A stretch of 64,000 bases of DNA from Zygnema cylindricum (lineage: Eukaryota; Streptophyta; Zygnematophyceae; Zygnematales; Zygnemataceae), in contig JBBHKE010000990.1 in the NCBI GenBank assembly GCA_037447655.1, forward strand, positions 148,156 through 212,155, written 5' to 3'. Below the pieces are notes generated by a model, which saw only the letters and a list, made by a program, of their open reading frames with translations, did not search any database and was not told the origin of the DNA. Made by a program: the position numbers and the translations under genes. Position 1 is the stretch's first letter. Every line of letters begins with the position of its first letter. This document shows positions 47,094 to 57,589 of the stretch, piece by piece.

Positions 47094-48557
47094 ACGGGTT
47101 GGATGGAGGGATTGCTTTGCGGGTTTGCGTAAATAAAAAACATCGAACGATCAATTTATACGAATGGACGCCTAAAGAATTTTGACAACATCCCCAATGA
47201 AAATATTTTTCTATGAACAAAAACAAAAATACAAAGTATCTTAAAAACGTACGGCTTGTAGTCAACCAAAGCGTGAATCACTACTATACTTTTTGTTAAC
47301 AATGCTAATTCAATTTCCCTAAATTTGTAATTTATAACCTAAAATATAATTAATAATCCATTGTTTTCCCTCATGTGAATGTAAACATTGTTTAATTAGT
47401 GTCTATTACATTTACGGAATACCAAGTCGTACAAAAAAACCTTGTTACTTTGTACAAACGTACATAACAAATGCCAGATAATGGCGTTGAGAGGGGAAAG
47501 TTAGTGGCGTTAACACTAGAAAGGACACCCAAATTTGATTCTCAATGACAAAGACGTGGAAAACTGCGCAAACTTGTTTTCACATGAGGTGAACACATAC
47601 TATATAAAATTCACTATGAGAATGTGTATCCGTTAATACACATATAAAGGGCGCGCTTCGACGTGCATCTCACCTTTATAAAGACGGATTAATTAGTATT
47701 GTTTATTCTTTGTATTGGTTATTGGTCAGGGTTATTGGAATTCAAAATCCCACGTTACCATTAAACCACCATTTTTAAGTTTGCTTTTTTTCGTTGCTAG
47801 TTAAGTCTTATAATAACAAGTCTTAAAGATACTAATCCAATGAGTGATGTTATACTTCTTCTACTATTTTTTTACATATGGTTTTAACGTAGAAAGATTC
47901 TCAATACTACTGAACCTAACTCATGATTGTCTTTAAATTAGTGATTATCTTTACCGTTCATATATTTATCTAAATTAGTCCTCCCTAACTTAGTTTTACC
48001 TTCGCCTTGTATATTGCGTCATTCACGTTTGAGTTTCCCTAAAAAACTCAAACCTTTCATTGTTTTTTTTTTATCAATACATAACCCAAGTTCATGACAA
48101 TCTTCCCTTTGTCTCTTCCGGCCTTTTTTCGTTTGATTTCATGTTTTTTTTAATTTGTCCTCTCTTGCCCTTTCGTTTTACTTTTCCCTCTTTTACTTTG
48201 TGGTAACTAACTTATTAAGATTTAGGAGGATAAATTGAGTGACAAAGAGGAATAGAAATGCCTTTTTGTAAAAGTAACGAAGTCTTTTTTATGCAATTTG
48301 AATGCTTCCGTTGTGAAATGCTATTCTTTTAAGTCTTTTACCAATCATTTCACTATACTTCAACGCTCTCATGGCTATCTACAATATACTTATGATACTT
48401 ACCTTTAGCTTACAACAAACTATCTTTGATGTTATACGTTTAAAATTGCCATCTAATAATTGACAACAAAAAAGTAAGCCAACAACGCTCTAACATAAAA
48501 GTGTGAACCATATTCATTCAAATAAGAAGAGTGCCATATAACGTGTTGGGACGCGGG
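47094..48557. other. Gene-free AT-rich stretch
   Basis: No gene or element ends were recognised. The sequence is AT-rich with many poly-T/poly-A runs. Confidence 0.4.
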
Positions 48558-49070
48558 TTACGTGTCGTGCGATTAAGCATCGCAATGCTGCTACCCAATG
48601 ATGTTTCACCAAATCATATTCATAGGTGTGTGATGTTTGTATTATGAACCGCGAAACTGCCGCCTCTGCCTCGAGACGAAGTTATAAGTTGCCACGTGTC
48701 GCCATAGTGCGCCATTACAACATTACCTTTTGGTTATGGATAATGTGAAACGTTGATGATGTCAAAGTCACGGTGAACCCATGGCTAAGTATTATTAGGT
48801 GGTTTATGAATTTGTGTTATAGGGATTATTTCAGATCGACTATGACTGTTGTCAACTGTCCTAAGATTTTGAGAATGCATCTGTATTAAGATGGTCGAGG
48901 CGTATTTATAAGCCTCAAAAGAGTTTGATAATAGTAAACACCTGCTCCTTCTCTCCCCTACCATGTAGTTCACCCCCCTCCCTTTTTGTTAAATACCCTA
49001 TTATCGGACTACTCATAAAAAACCAAAAAAGAAATTCATGAGGTTTTATTCCCATGAAATGTACCATGTG
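48558..49070 (-). pseudogene. Decayed duplicate of A2M exons 12 and 11
   Basis: This stretch aligns collinearly and in the same orientation with 34965-35615, covering part of exon 12, intron 11, exon 11 and part of intron 10. Shared landmarks in order: GTCGTGCGAT, AACTGCCGCCTC, AAGTT(G/A)TAAG(C/T)TGCCACGTG, GTGCGCCA, AGGTGGTTTATGAA, CACCTGCTCC, GTTAAA, and TTATTCCCATGAAATGT matching TTCATTCCCATGAAATGT. Many differences are C/T or G/A changes, and the reading frames are destroyed. It lies 13 kb from the intact exons. Confidence 0.8.
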
Positions 49071-49139
49071 GTTCGTCGTAAAGGGGTCCAATGTTAATGA
49101 TGGAAAAGAAATAGTAATGAAACCACTTACACAAACGGA

Positions 49140-49820
49140 AGCAAATAACAACAACACCGCAAGAAGAGAGAGTCCCTAAAAAAATGTCGATAACATTTTT
49201 CTTAAAAGTTTTCTCACAAAAAATTAACTAAGTCCTCAATCTCCCCTTTATATACTCACTTCATGTTTTAGCTAAGTTCTCACTTTCTCACTCCTACAAG
49301 TACATACACAAATAATACGACCCCGCAAAATGTTATCGCCAATCAAGTGACGCTAACAAGACAATACAAAAGTACCAAAGTACTAACGAAACAAAGTCGT
49401 ACACAAGAAATGCACTAAGCTCAAACATAAATTACAACTTCCACAGTGAACTCGATATGATGGTCCACAAAAGCACCAGATCGTTTGGCGCCCGATTTTA
49501 AAGAATACCCAACACCACCTCTCTAACTGTATAGATTGGGACAATAATCACATCAACCCCACATTAGGTCTCCTTTTTAGCAAGACGTCATAAAACGCCC
49601 CCTTTGTCACCATATCCGCAACTTCCTCCAATGTTAACAGGTGCAAGGATTTCACCTCCTTCGTAACAACCAAATCACGCACGCAATGCCTCTGTATCCG
49701 AATGTGTTTCTTACGCTTTTGAAAAACCAGATTTTTTACAAGCGCCATGGAACTCATGATGTCCTTATAAATCTTCAGACAGCCAATAAAAATCTCCAAG
49801 TTCCCCAACATTTCCTTCAC
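49140..49820 (-). mobile_element. Copia remnant: RNase H end plus part of a 3' LTR
   Basis: The minus-strand frame 49820-49548 matches the C-terminal part of copia RNase H (KHIRIQRHCVRDLVVTKEV ... EEVADMVTKGAF). The downstream sequence to about 49140 resembles an LTR, with a TGTTGGG start, a possible TATA (GAGTATATAAAGGGG) and similarities to the Copia-A LTR. The rest of the element is missing. Confidence 0.65.
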
Positions 49821-51600
49821 CCAAACCGAGACTTAGGGCACTTTCCCATGTGCTAAAGTTACAAATGTTTTCTGTCGTTTTCCTTTGTAAGTTGGAAAAA
49901 AAGGAAAAATTTTGCAGCCGTACCAAAAAATTCAAATTACCACCGTACAAGTTGTAGTGTGATAAAAGGCCATAACTCGGCCTTCGTTGAACCGAGGGCC
50001 ATTGTTGGCTCGAGGTGCGAACTCCAAGAAACTGCCGCCCCGCCAAAAGCATATAAGTAACCCGGCGTTGACTTTCCAGAGTCGAAGTCGGCGCCCCTAT
50101 CTCAAACAATTTTGTTCTTCCTATATATTTTGTCTTTTTGCTGCTGATAGGCCACGAATGAGCTGTGAATGGCTGAAAATATGACCTCAGTGTGCTGTAC
50201 ACCGGCTTCCGGACCGAAAAGTACAGTACGGTACCATTATGAAGCACTTCGTCAATACGGAGCACGGAAGAAGTCAACATGCGAAAATTGCGTGCCACGT
50301 GGCGTTACTACAAGGTTTCCACTTTCCAAGCCGACCGACTCACCAACCAGAATGACGCCTAGTCGTACTACAGTACACCGTGTATCGCTATTAGGGTTAA
50401 TGTTTTTTTCGCCACTTAAAACATATTTTTTCCGTACACACTTGTCCAATTTTCAGTTTGAGACCGCCAATTGGAAGCTGAGAATCTTACCTTTCAATCG
50501 CCGCCATTAGATCTACAATCCGAAAGACGTGCACAAAAAAAAAATGTATTAAGTGCATAGTTCAAAAGTAGGTGACCGTACGCCCATACAATATGCCTAT
50601 TGTATGCAAAACATACAATATGGCCTTAAGACCCATATTGCATTGGCCTCAAAATGAAATAAAATAGGAACAGGGTTGAGTTGCACATCGATCGATAGAG
50701 AATTAAACGTCATGTCTAAGTTTTGAAAAACATTTGGACATTTTTTTTTGTTCTGTGAGTTTTGAGGTATTTTTTATTTAAACCGTCAGATTTAGACGAT
50801 CGGACGGTCGCTGATCAAAGTAGCGATCTAAGAAGATCACAGGAAAAGCCCATAACACAACTTACGATAGGACTTACGTCCGCGTTTTTTTGTTTTTTTC
50901 TGGGTTTTCTTTCCCGCGGAATGTCATCCTACGTCGTGTCAGTTCGCTAAAAAATTTCGTCCGGCGGCGTGCGCTGTACTATGATCATACGTCAGATTCG
51001 TACGTTGCTACAAGAGTGTGCACAACGCACACCCATACAGTATGCCTACTCTGCGCAAGTTTTGTGCCAAGTTTTGTGCGTCTACCAAAGGCCTACCATA
51101 AAAATGCCTACTTTTGAACTATGCATTGAAGTGATTGAACTTGCCAATTTCATATTCTAATCATTTCGTGCGTACATAAACATCGCACTTTAATTTATCG
51201 TTTCTTGCATCAATACAGCTGTCTTCAGCTGTCGATAGTATCGTAAACGTTAAAACCTTACTGCATAATCTCAACCGTTCGATGCTCCTCGACATTTTTC
51301 CGTACCACCGGCGACGGTTTTGTACTTTTGTGTCAGAATCTGACAGCCTCTGTTCGAATCAAGATTGTCCACGTCACCACTCTCGTAGAGTCTATGTTCA
51401 ATTAAATGCCCGCGACAGATCGCGCTTTGACAAGACGGTGGCGGCGAATCCGACGGCCTCAAACCAAAATGGCTTCGGAGATTTCTTAGCATACAACATC
51501 ATTTTGAATTCTTGGCGCGCTTTGATCTTTCAAATGAGACGTCTCTTCGTTTCGTCGATCCTTTATCTCAAATTTGACGCCCTTAACTCCCGTCATGTCG
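49821..51600. other. Gene-free stretch with repeat ends
   Basis: No supportable gene. A TACACCG-family terminus starts at about 50374 (TACACCGTGTATCGCTATTAG) and runs into sequence homologous to 5447+ and 23704+. A hairpin CATACAATATGCCTATTGTATG lies at about 50585-50607. Short frames on both strands have no recognisable content. Confidence 0.4.
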
Positions 51601-51616
51601 TATTCGTTCGCCGAAC

Positions 51617-51626
51617 TATAAAAGGG
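51617..51626 (+). promoter_or_regulatory. TATA-like element upstream of the hevein-like gene
   Basis: CTATAAAAGG at about 51617 fits a plant TATA box. It lies about 300 bp before the ATG at 51919, so using it would imply a long 5' UTR or an intron in it. Confidence 0.35.
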
Positions 51627-51918
51627 ATACAATAGGTATGATTTTGAATATGATAGTAGAAAAAAGCGTTAAAAGAAACCCAGTGTCTTCGAAAAAAGGC
51701 TAAAAATTCCAAGAAAAATCAATTTTTAACCAAAATTTACACATAAACACTTATATGAGATTTTTTCGACCAAAATTCTGGTCAAAGTCAGTAAAAAAAA
51801 ACACTTTCCCACAAGTTTAAAATAAAAATAAAAAAATCCCAAGAAAAACTGAAATTTTGGATTAAACTTCCATTCATTTACCAAAAAAGTCCTAAAATTT
51901 CCTTTGTACAACTCAATC

Positions 51919-52179
51919 ATGAATTCATCCTTGATCAAAAACTTATTTTTTTGCATATCCGTAATTATTGTAGTTCAAATGATTTTTTGGAGCTCAAACG
52001 GTTTTTCCGTTAGTCAAGAAGGATGCGGCGTCCAGTTAGAAGGATCCGTTTGTCCCCAAAATCTTTGTTGCAGCCAATTCGGATTTTGTGGCCGTACTTC
52101 CGAATTTTGTGGATTCGGATGTCAAAAAGAATTCGGAAAATGCGTTCCGGAAGTTCCGGCGTTATGGAAATTCGATTAA
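51919..52179 (+). CDS. Secreted hevein-type chitin-binding peptide
   Basis: An intact 86-residue frame. The ATG at 51919 is chosen because the codons before it do not include an ATG. Residues 1 to about 30 form a signal peptide (MNSSLIKN then FFCISVIIVVQMIFW). The mature part (about 31-86) holds one type-1 chitin-binding domain with the eight-cysteine pattern: GCGVQ, VCPQNLCCSQFGFCG, FCGFGC, GKC. The CCSQFGFCG core with its aromatic residues is the N-acetylglucosamine-binding face in heveins. A short tail (PEVPALWKFD) follows, with no catalytic domain. Likely role: secreted defence peptide binding fungal chitin. No intron is needed; other exons cannot be excluded. Confidence 0.8.
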   Translation: MNSSLIKNLFFCISVIIVVQMIFWSSNGFSVSQEGCGVQLEGSVCPQNLCCSQFGFCGRTSEFCGFGCQKEFGKCVPEVPALWKFD

Positions 52180-53516
52180 AGCAATTTGATTAGTAAAATT
52201 TTGTTAGACAAATTTGACTAGAAAAAATTGATTAAAGGATTTAGATAAGATAAATTAGATTAGATGAGTTTAAATTGAAATTATTTGAATTTAAATTAGT
52301 TTTTGAGGTCAAATGAAAGGATATTAAAGGGATATGAAATGGGTAGGGAAGGATTTTAGAATTGGATATAAATTTAGTATAATTGGGTACAATTGCGTAA
52401 AGTTGGATATAATTGGGGTAAAAATTACATGTAAAACAATGGGATGAAAAAGGATTAAGAAGATTAAAAAAAATGTGTAAATTACTAAATACCAATTTTG
52501 GTTTATATAATGGCAGATTGAGATTTATAAAAACATAAAAATGGCTCTTACATCATTTTCTGAGTTTTAGTTCCCAGAGACTGAAATTAGAGTGGATTAT
52601 TTTAATCAATTTCAATTCAGCCATTTTTTTTTCAATTTTTGTTAACCAGGGAACCATAAAAAAACGAAAGCAGTTTTAAGATTTTTTAAGAATTTTTAGT
52701 TTATTTTTGAATTTTAAGAAATTGAGATAGATTTAAGAGGATGTAAAGAAAACCTGCTAAAGAGAAAATGAAAATTAGAGGGTTTGGGGGAAACTGGCAA
52801 AGAGTTTCTTTTTTGTAATTTTTCCTGTTATTTTATATTTCTATTTTATTTTTAAAAAGAAATTTGGGGATACTTTTGGAAAATTATGTGGAATTCAATA
52901 CAATAAAAACAAAGATCTAAACTTCTTTAATTTTTCTGAAGATTAAATTCGGAGACTTTTTGTTCATTTTTAAAATAGTTTTCTTTTCTTGTCTGTATAT
53001 TTTTTCCATCACTTTATGGTTTCAGTTACGAAAAAAGACAACAAAAGGGAATGAGAGAGAGGAGGGAGGAGGGGAGGTTGGGCATCCCGAGGTTGCTAGT
53101 AGTCTTTACTAGTATCCGTGCATCTCCCTCTCAAACATAATGTTCAAACGTTAAACATATAAATGGGATTCCCACAACAATGTTTCAATTTCATAGACAC
53201 AAACGCAGTTTCAACAGTTTCAAGGTGGAAGAGAGAACGGGAGGGAGAGAGGCATACAGAGAGGAAGAATAAACAATGGTTCTATCAATTTACCAAAAAA
53301 TTGGGGAAGTTACACACAAATTGTTCGCTATACTTTGATAATTTGAGAAGTCGGACAAACAAAAACCAATTAAAAAAAAAAAAAAATTGAACAAAAGACG
53401 GGCTTGCTTTGGAACTCGTATTTTGCAGTTTTTTGAAACAAAAAAATAACGTGCACTTAAGTTGATTTTTTTTAACTTTACAGGTCTTCTACTCAACTAA
53501 AACACATTCAAAGGAA
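52180..53516. other. AT-rich gene-free stretch
   Basis: It follows the hevein-like gene and presumably includes its 3' UTR. GATTAGATAAGATTAGATTAG-like words are frequent at 52190-52270. No other gene was recognised. Confidence 0.4.
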
Positions 53517-54075
53517 ATATCTAATGTTCACTGTCTAATGTTCAATCCTCTAACGGTCAATCTATAACGTTCAGTGTCTAATGTCTAATCTTGAATTATT
53601 AATGTCTAAAGCTCCATGTCTAGTTTTCAACGTCTAATTATCATTGTCTAGTTTTCAATGTCTAATCTCTCTAATTTTGAATGTCTAATGCTCAGTTTCG
53701 AATGTTCAATCTCTACTGTTCAATGAATGTCAAATGTCTGTTTATTTTTTCTTCAATTTCTATTGCTCGGTTTCTGAGGTTCCATGCCTGATGTTCAATG
53801 TCTAACGCTCAATGGTCCCAATTTGTGATTCTCAATTTTTAACGTTCACTATCTAATTTTCACTACCTAATGTTGAATGTTCAATACTTAATGTCTAATG
53901 TTTAGGGTTCAGAGTTTAATGTTCAATGTCTCATGTACATTTTCTGATGTTCAATGTCTGTTGCATAATGTCTACAGTTCAATTTCTAATTTTCCATGAA
54001 TTATGTTCGATGTCTATTGTATAAAATTCAATGTTATATATCCCATGCTCGATATCAAATGTTTGGGGTTGACTG
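53517..54075. repeat. Diffuse TCTAATGTTCAATG repeat
   Basis: Variants of TCTAATGTTCAATGTCTAATG recur for about 560 bp without a fixed period. The same motif class appears in A2M intron 9 (36421-36640). Confidence 0.7.
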
Positions 54076-54927
54076 CTTGGGGTGATTGATGCATACATGT
54101 CTTTTTTGAATCTTCCTTAGGTGATCTCACTGGTAAGTGCTTTCTTTTTCCAAGAACATGAATTGTTCATTTATTTTATCAGAAAATTTTATTGGGATAA
54201 AGTTGTAAATAACTTCCCATGATTTGACCAATTCCCGTGATTTGGCCTTTCACAAATCCAATGCATTCCACCTTCAACAATAAACTTCAATAACATAAAA
54301 AACATAGATAAATTTTACTATATATAAAAAATATATTATGTATAAAATATAATTTTAATATTACATACATCTAATTTAACAGTTTACCTTCACGTCAGTG
54401 AACACATACCACGACCTTCGTACTATGACCCTCATAAGATGTAATCTTGTAATAATCACAACACATCTATTTTGACAGCTTTTTTTTTGTCTTTGCGGTT
54501 TCGATATCATGTTGATCCACAAGAAAAAGTCAATCTTCCAAATAGACCAACATTCACATGCAAGAAAGTATATTACTTCCAAGCGAAAATTTCTCAACAT
54601 TCGATGGTCCACATGATGTAGCAATTGAATCCAGTCCTACATGTCATTCAACTGAACAACATATCCTGGAAGAAATCCTTCTCGACTATGTTACATCAAC
54701 TACAAATTCCTACTTTACCGTAAAAAAACTCAAACTCAGTGATGAGTAACCACGTGCCAAGCGACAAGTCATTACGTGCCTGTGTTACATCGACTACTAT
54801 TTCTCACTATTCTTTCCCTTCCCTAAAAAACCTTTTGGAGGGTAACTACGTAATTATGTTACAACTATTACACTTTCTTGCTAAACTTTCCTTCAAAGAC
54901 TTGACCTGAGTGAAAAGTGGTTTTGAC
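54076..54927. other. Gene-free stretch downstream of the SMP gene
   Basis: No gene was recognised; the part nearest 54927 should contain the 3' UTR of the SMP gene. Short frames lack recognisable content. Confidence 0.4.
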
Positions 54928-56259
54928 TTAGTCATCGTCATCCCAATCATCATCATAACTGTCCTCTCGCTGTTCATTTTCGGCCGCTGCCCTCTGAGCC
55001 CTACTAGCAAAGCTCCCCTTTTCCACTCGCCCTCCGTGTGCACGTGCTTCAGCACTCTGTTCAAAAGAAAACAAAAAAGGGAAAAAAGGGGAAAAAAGGG
55101 GAAAAAATGGGAAAAAAGGGAAAAAACTCATCCAAATATGTGTACAGCATCTTAACTTTAATCTTCTAATATTTTAATGTTATGTTGCTTCCAACTACTA
55201 TACAAAACGACAAAAAAAAGATAGACTTATTAACACAATCCACACTAATCATGATGTTAACACACACCACTGATAGTTATGAGACCTTCACAACACAATT
55301 GCCAAGCTCGAAACATAATCCACACTATTTCTGAAAAACGACCTGAACCCTTAGAGGCGTAGGCAGTATGTCAAATAGCTGCCGCTGCTTCTTACATTCA
55401 TAAACTTCAAAGCATAATCCACACTATTTTGTGTAAACTGACCTGAATCCTGGAGGCGTCACCAGGTGTCACATAGTTGCCACTTTCCCTGGCAGCTGCA
55501 CTCTGTGCCTGGGCGGCAGGACCTCCTTTTGATACTATGCCACCGTTAGCCCTAGCTTCCGCACTCTGCAAAACCAAATATTAATAGAAATATTAATAAG
55601 AATATTCGAAGCAATAAAAAATAAATGAATTAGTAAATCGGGCCTGAAAAAAGAACAACTGAAATCTTCATTTCTTACGAGGTGGCAATGTGTTCATATG
55701 AAAAAAAAAAGACTCAATACCAGCCGAAAAGGACTTAAGAAGAAAATAAATCTGACATGACATAAAAAGAAATGACATCTTCATATGTTGCAAGATGAAA
55801 AACGTTTATGTGAAAATCAAAATCTTCAAAGCCTATCCAAAAGAACTGCACAATCTCTAATATTTAAACCAATTTGTAAGACTTAAAAAGCAACAGACAC
55901 AATGAAAACAAAGAAAACAGATACATCAAATATGTGATACATCTCAACTAAGTAATCCTTATATATATATATATATAGGCCGGAGTGTTCGGGAGCAATG
56001 ACATTATATATATATTAATAATATTAGTAATATATGTTTAGTGACTAACTTGAGCGCTACGAGCAGCATCGCTCAAAGATCCGCCACTTCCTCTTCCTCC
56101 CTTTCCTCCTCCTCCTCCACTACGACCCTTGCTGGTCACAACCAAAGGTGCCACATGGAACGACTGTTTTCCGTTAACCGACGGAGTTGAAAAGGAACTA
56201 GTAGAGCCAAACCATGCTGTAGTAAGAATCGCGACCTTGTTGACTGCAGCTGAAGCCAT
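54928..56259 (-). CDS. SMP-domain (seed maturation/LEA-type) protein with plastid-like N-terminus
   Basis: Three exons: 56259-56050, 55565-55443, 55056-54928; both introns GT-AG and phase 0; 153 residues. Residues 1-45 are rich in Ala, Ser, Thr and Val without acids (MASAAVNKVAILTT...), like a chloroplast transit peptide. A Gly-rich linker follows. Then come two SMP-like repeats, each starting (S/I)QSAEARA(N/H)GG and continuing through KG and an AQ-x-AAA segment; the second is preceded by VTPGDASRIQ, as in SMP domains. The C-terminus is acidic (DDDWDDDD). SMP proteins accumulate during seed or desiccation stages. Plastid location is inferred from composition only. Confidence 0.75.
55073..55128. 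repeat. GGGAAAAAA tandem repeat in SMP intron 2
   Basis: About six copies of a 9-10 bp G3-4A6 unit. On the sense strand this is TTTTTTCCC repeats immediately before the exon 3 acceptor, so they serve as its pyrimidine tract. Confidence 0.85.
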
Positions 56260-56599
56260 TTTTTGTTAAGTTTCTTTAGAAAAACAGATTTTTCTTAAAA
56301 TCTTGTCCCTTTGGACCAAACTGAAAATCAAGCTTCTTGGCTCAAAAAACTCAAAATATTGTGACTTATAGTAGATGGCAAAAGTTACACTTCGCAAAAG
56401 GACAAACTTTTGGCCCGAGGAAAATTTTTGTAAGACCTTTCTAGAAGCGCAAAGATCCTACACCAAACCTTTTTTAGGGTTTTGGATTCTTACTGTGACG
56501 TTTGTCGATCGGTTGCTTTCCGGTCTTAAAATACGGTCTTTCTGGATCATATATAAACATTGGCGGCCTAAAAAAACAGAAACGATTGCTAATTACACA

Positions 56600-56683
56600 C
56601 GCAGCCAATCATAAACGTAGGAAAAATCGCAGCCAATCGTAAACGTAAGAGAAATCGCGGACAATCGTAACCGTAGGAAGAAT
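56600..56683. promoter_or_regulatory. Three 28-bp direct repeats with CCAAT and ACGT motifs upstream of the SMP gene
   Basis: Units at 56600-56627, 56628-56655 and 56656-56683. The first two contain AGCCAATC (a CCAAT box) and AAACGTA (an ACGT core); the third has GGACAATC and AACCGTA. They lie 340-425 bp upstream of the SMP start codon. A further AGCCAAT is near 56783. Confidence 0.6.
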
Positions 56684-57420
56684 CGCGAAACTCACAGCGG
56701 GCAGCGGCAAATAAAAACAACTTGACTGCCCGACACTCACACAGCTAATCATAAAAAACAAATAGACATCCCGAAACGCACGCAGCCAATAATGAAAGTG
56801 GAAAACATAACGGACAGACAAACAGACGGTTCTGTTAATTAGAATCAATATTTGGTATCGATGGTTAAGCGGACAAACAGACAATAATCAGAATTGATCT
56901 GACAGACGCTTTCGCGCTATAGATAACAATTTCTATAAAAAAATAATTTCTATAAATTACTTATTTCTAGGGATTGACTAGAAATAAGTAAAAGATTGTA
57001 TTCCAACTGAAGATCTTGTCCGTCCGATGAATGTTATTGAATAAATTGCATTGCCAAATGAAGATCGTGACCGTCCGAAGGACGCTTCTCCTCGTTTAGC
57101 TGCTCGATTGTCGTGCTATTGTACCATTGGTCCAATTTCTCAGGCCATTGTTTGGGAAATTTCAACGAACTGGCAACTTGTGACAGTCAGATTTCAATCT
57201 GACGGCCCATGCCTGCCCAATTTTCCAAAACGGGCATGCAAGATATGAAAAGCATAGATGTCCTATTCGTACGTATTTGGACGTTTTCCCGAAAAATACG
57301 TAGAATTCGCTTGTTTCGTAAAATTAGTAAATTTCATACGCCCCACACTGTACGGGAATTGTACGGACATTAAAAAAAAAAAAGTTGGTTCATTTACGCG
57401 CGCGAATTTTAATCTGTCCC
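56684..57420. other. Gene-free stretch
   Basis: No gene was recognised between the SMP promoter repeats and the hAT remnant. Confidence 0.4.
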
Positions 57421-57502
57421 CCACTCCTCCTTCACAAGGAAGCCTCCTCCTTCACAAGGACGCCTCTTTCTTCACAAAAAAGCCTCCTCCTTCAAAAGGA
57501 AG
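57421..57502. repeat. 20-bp tandem repeat, four units
   Basis: Four imperfect units of CTCCTCCTTCACAAGGAAGC lie head to tail just before the hAT transposase remnant. Confidence 0.8.
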
Positions 57503-57589
57503 CCGTCGTTCGAGACACCATAAGATCGGCCATTAAACATGTCATTGAAGCCACCCTTCAAGTTTGCAGAAACCAAAACAAAAGCATCC

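Noticed and set aside
50169-50510. 113-codon plus-strand frame
   Set aside because: Its second half lies in the TACACCG-family repeat end, and no domain is visible.
51282-51635. 117-codon plus-strand frame upstream of the hevein-like gene
   Set aside because: No recognisable motif, and it runs across the TATA-like box that better fits a promoter.
56600-57502. CRISPR-like repeats
   Set aside because: The 28-bp and 20-bp units are contiguous tandem repeats without unique spacers, in a eukaryotic setting.
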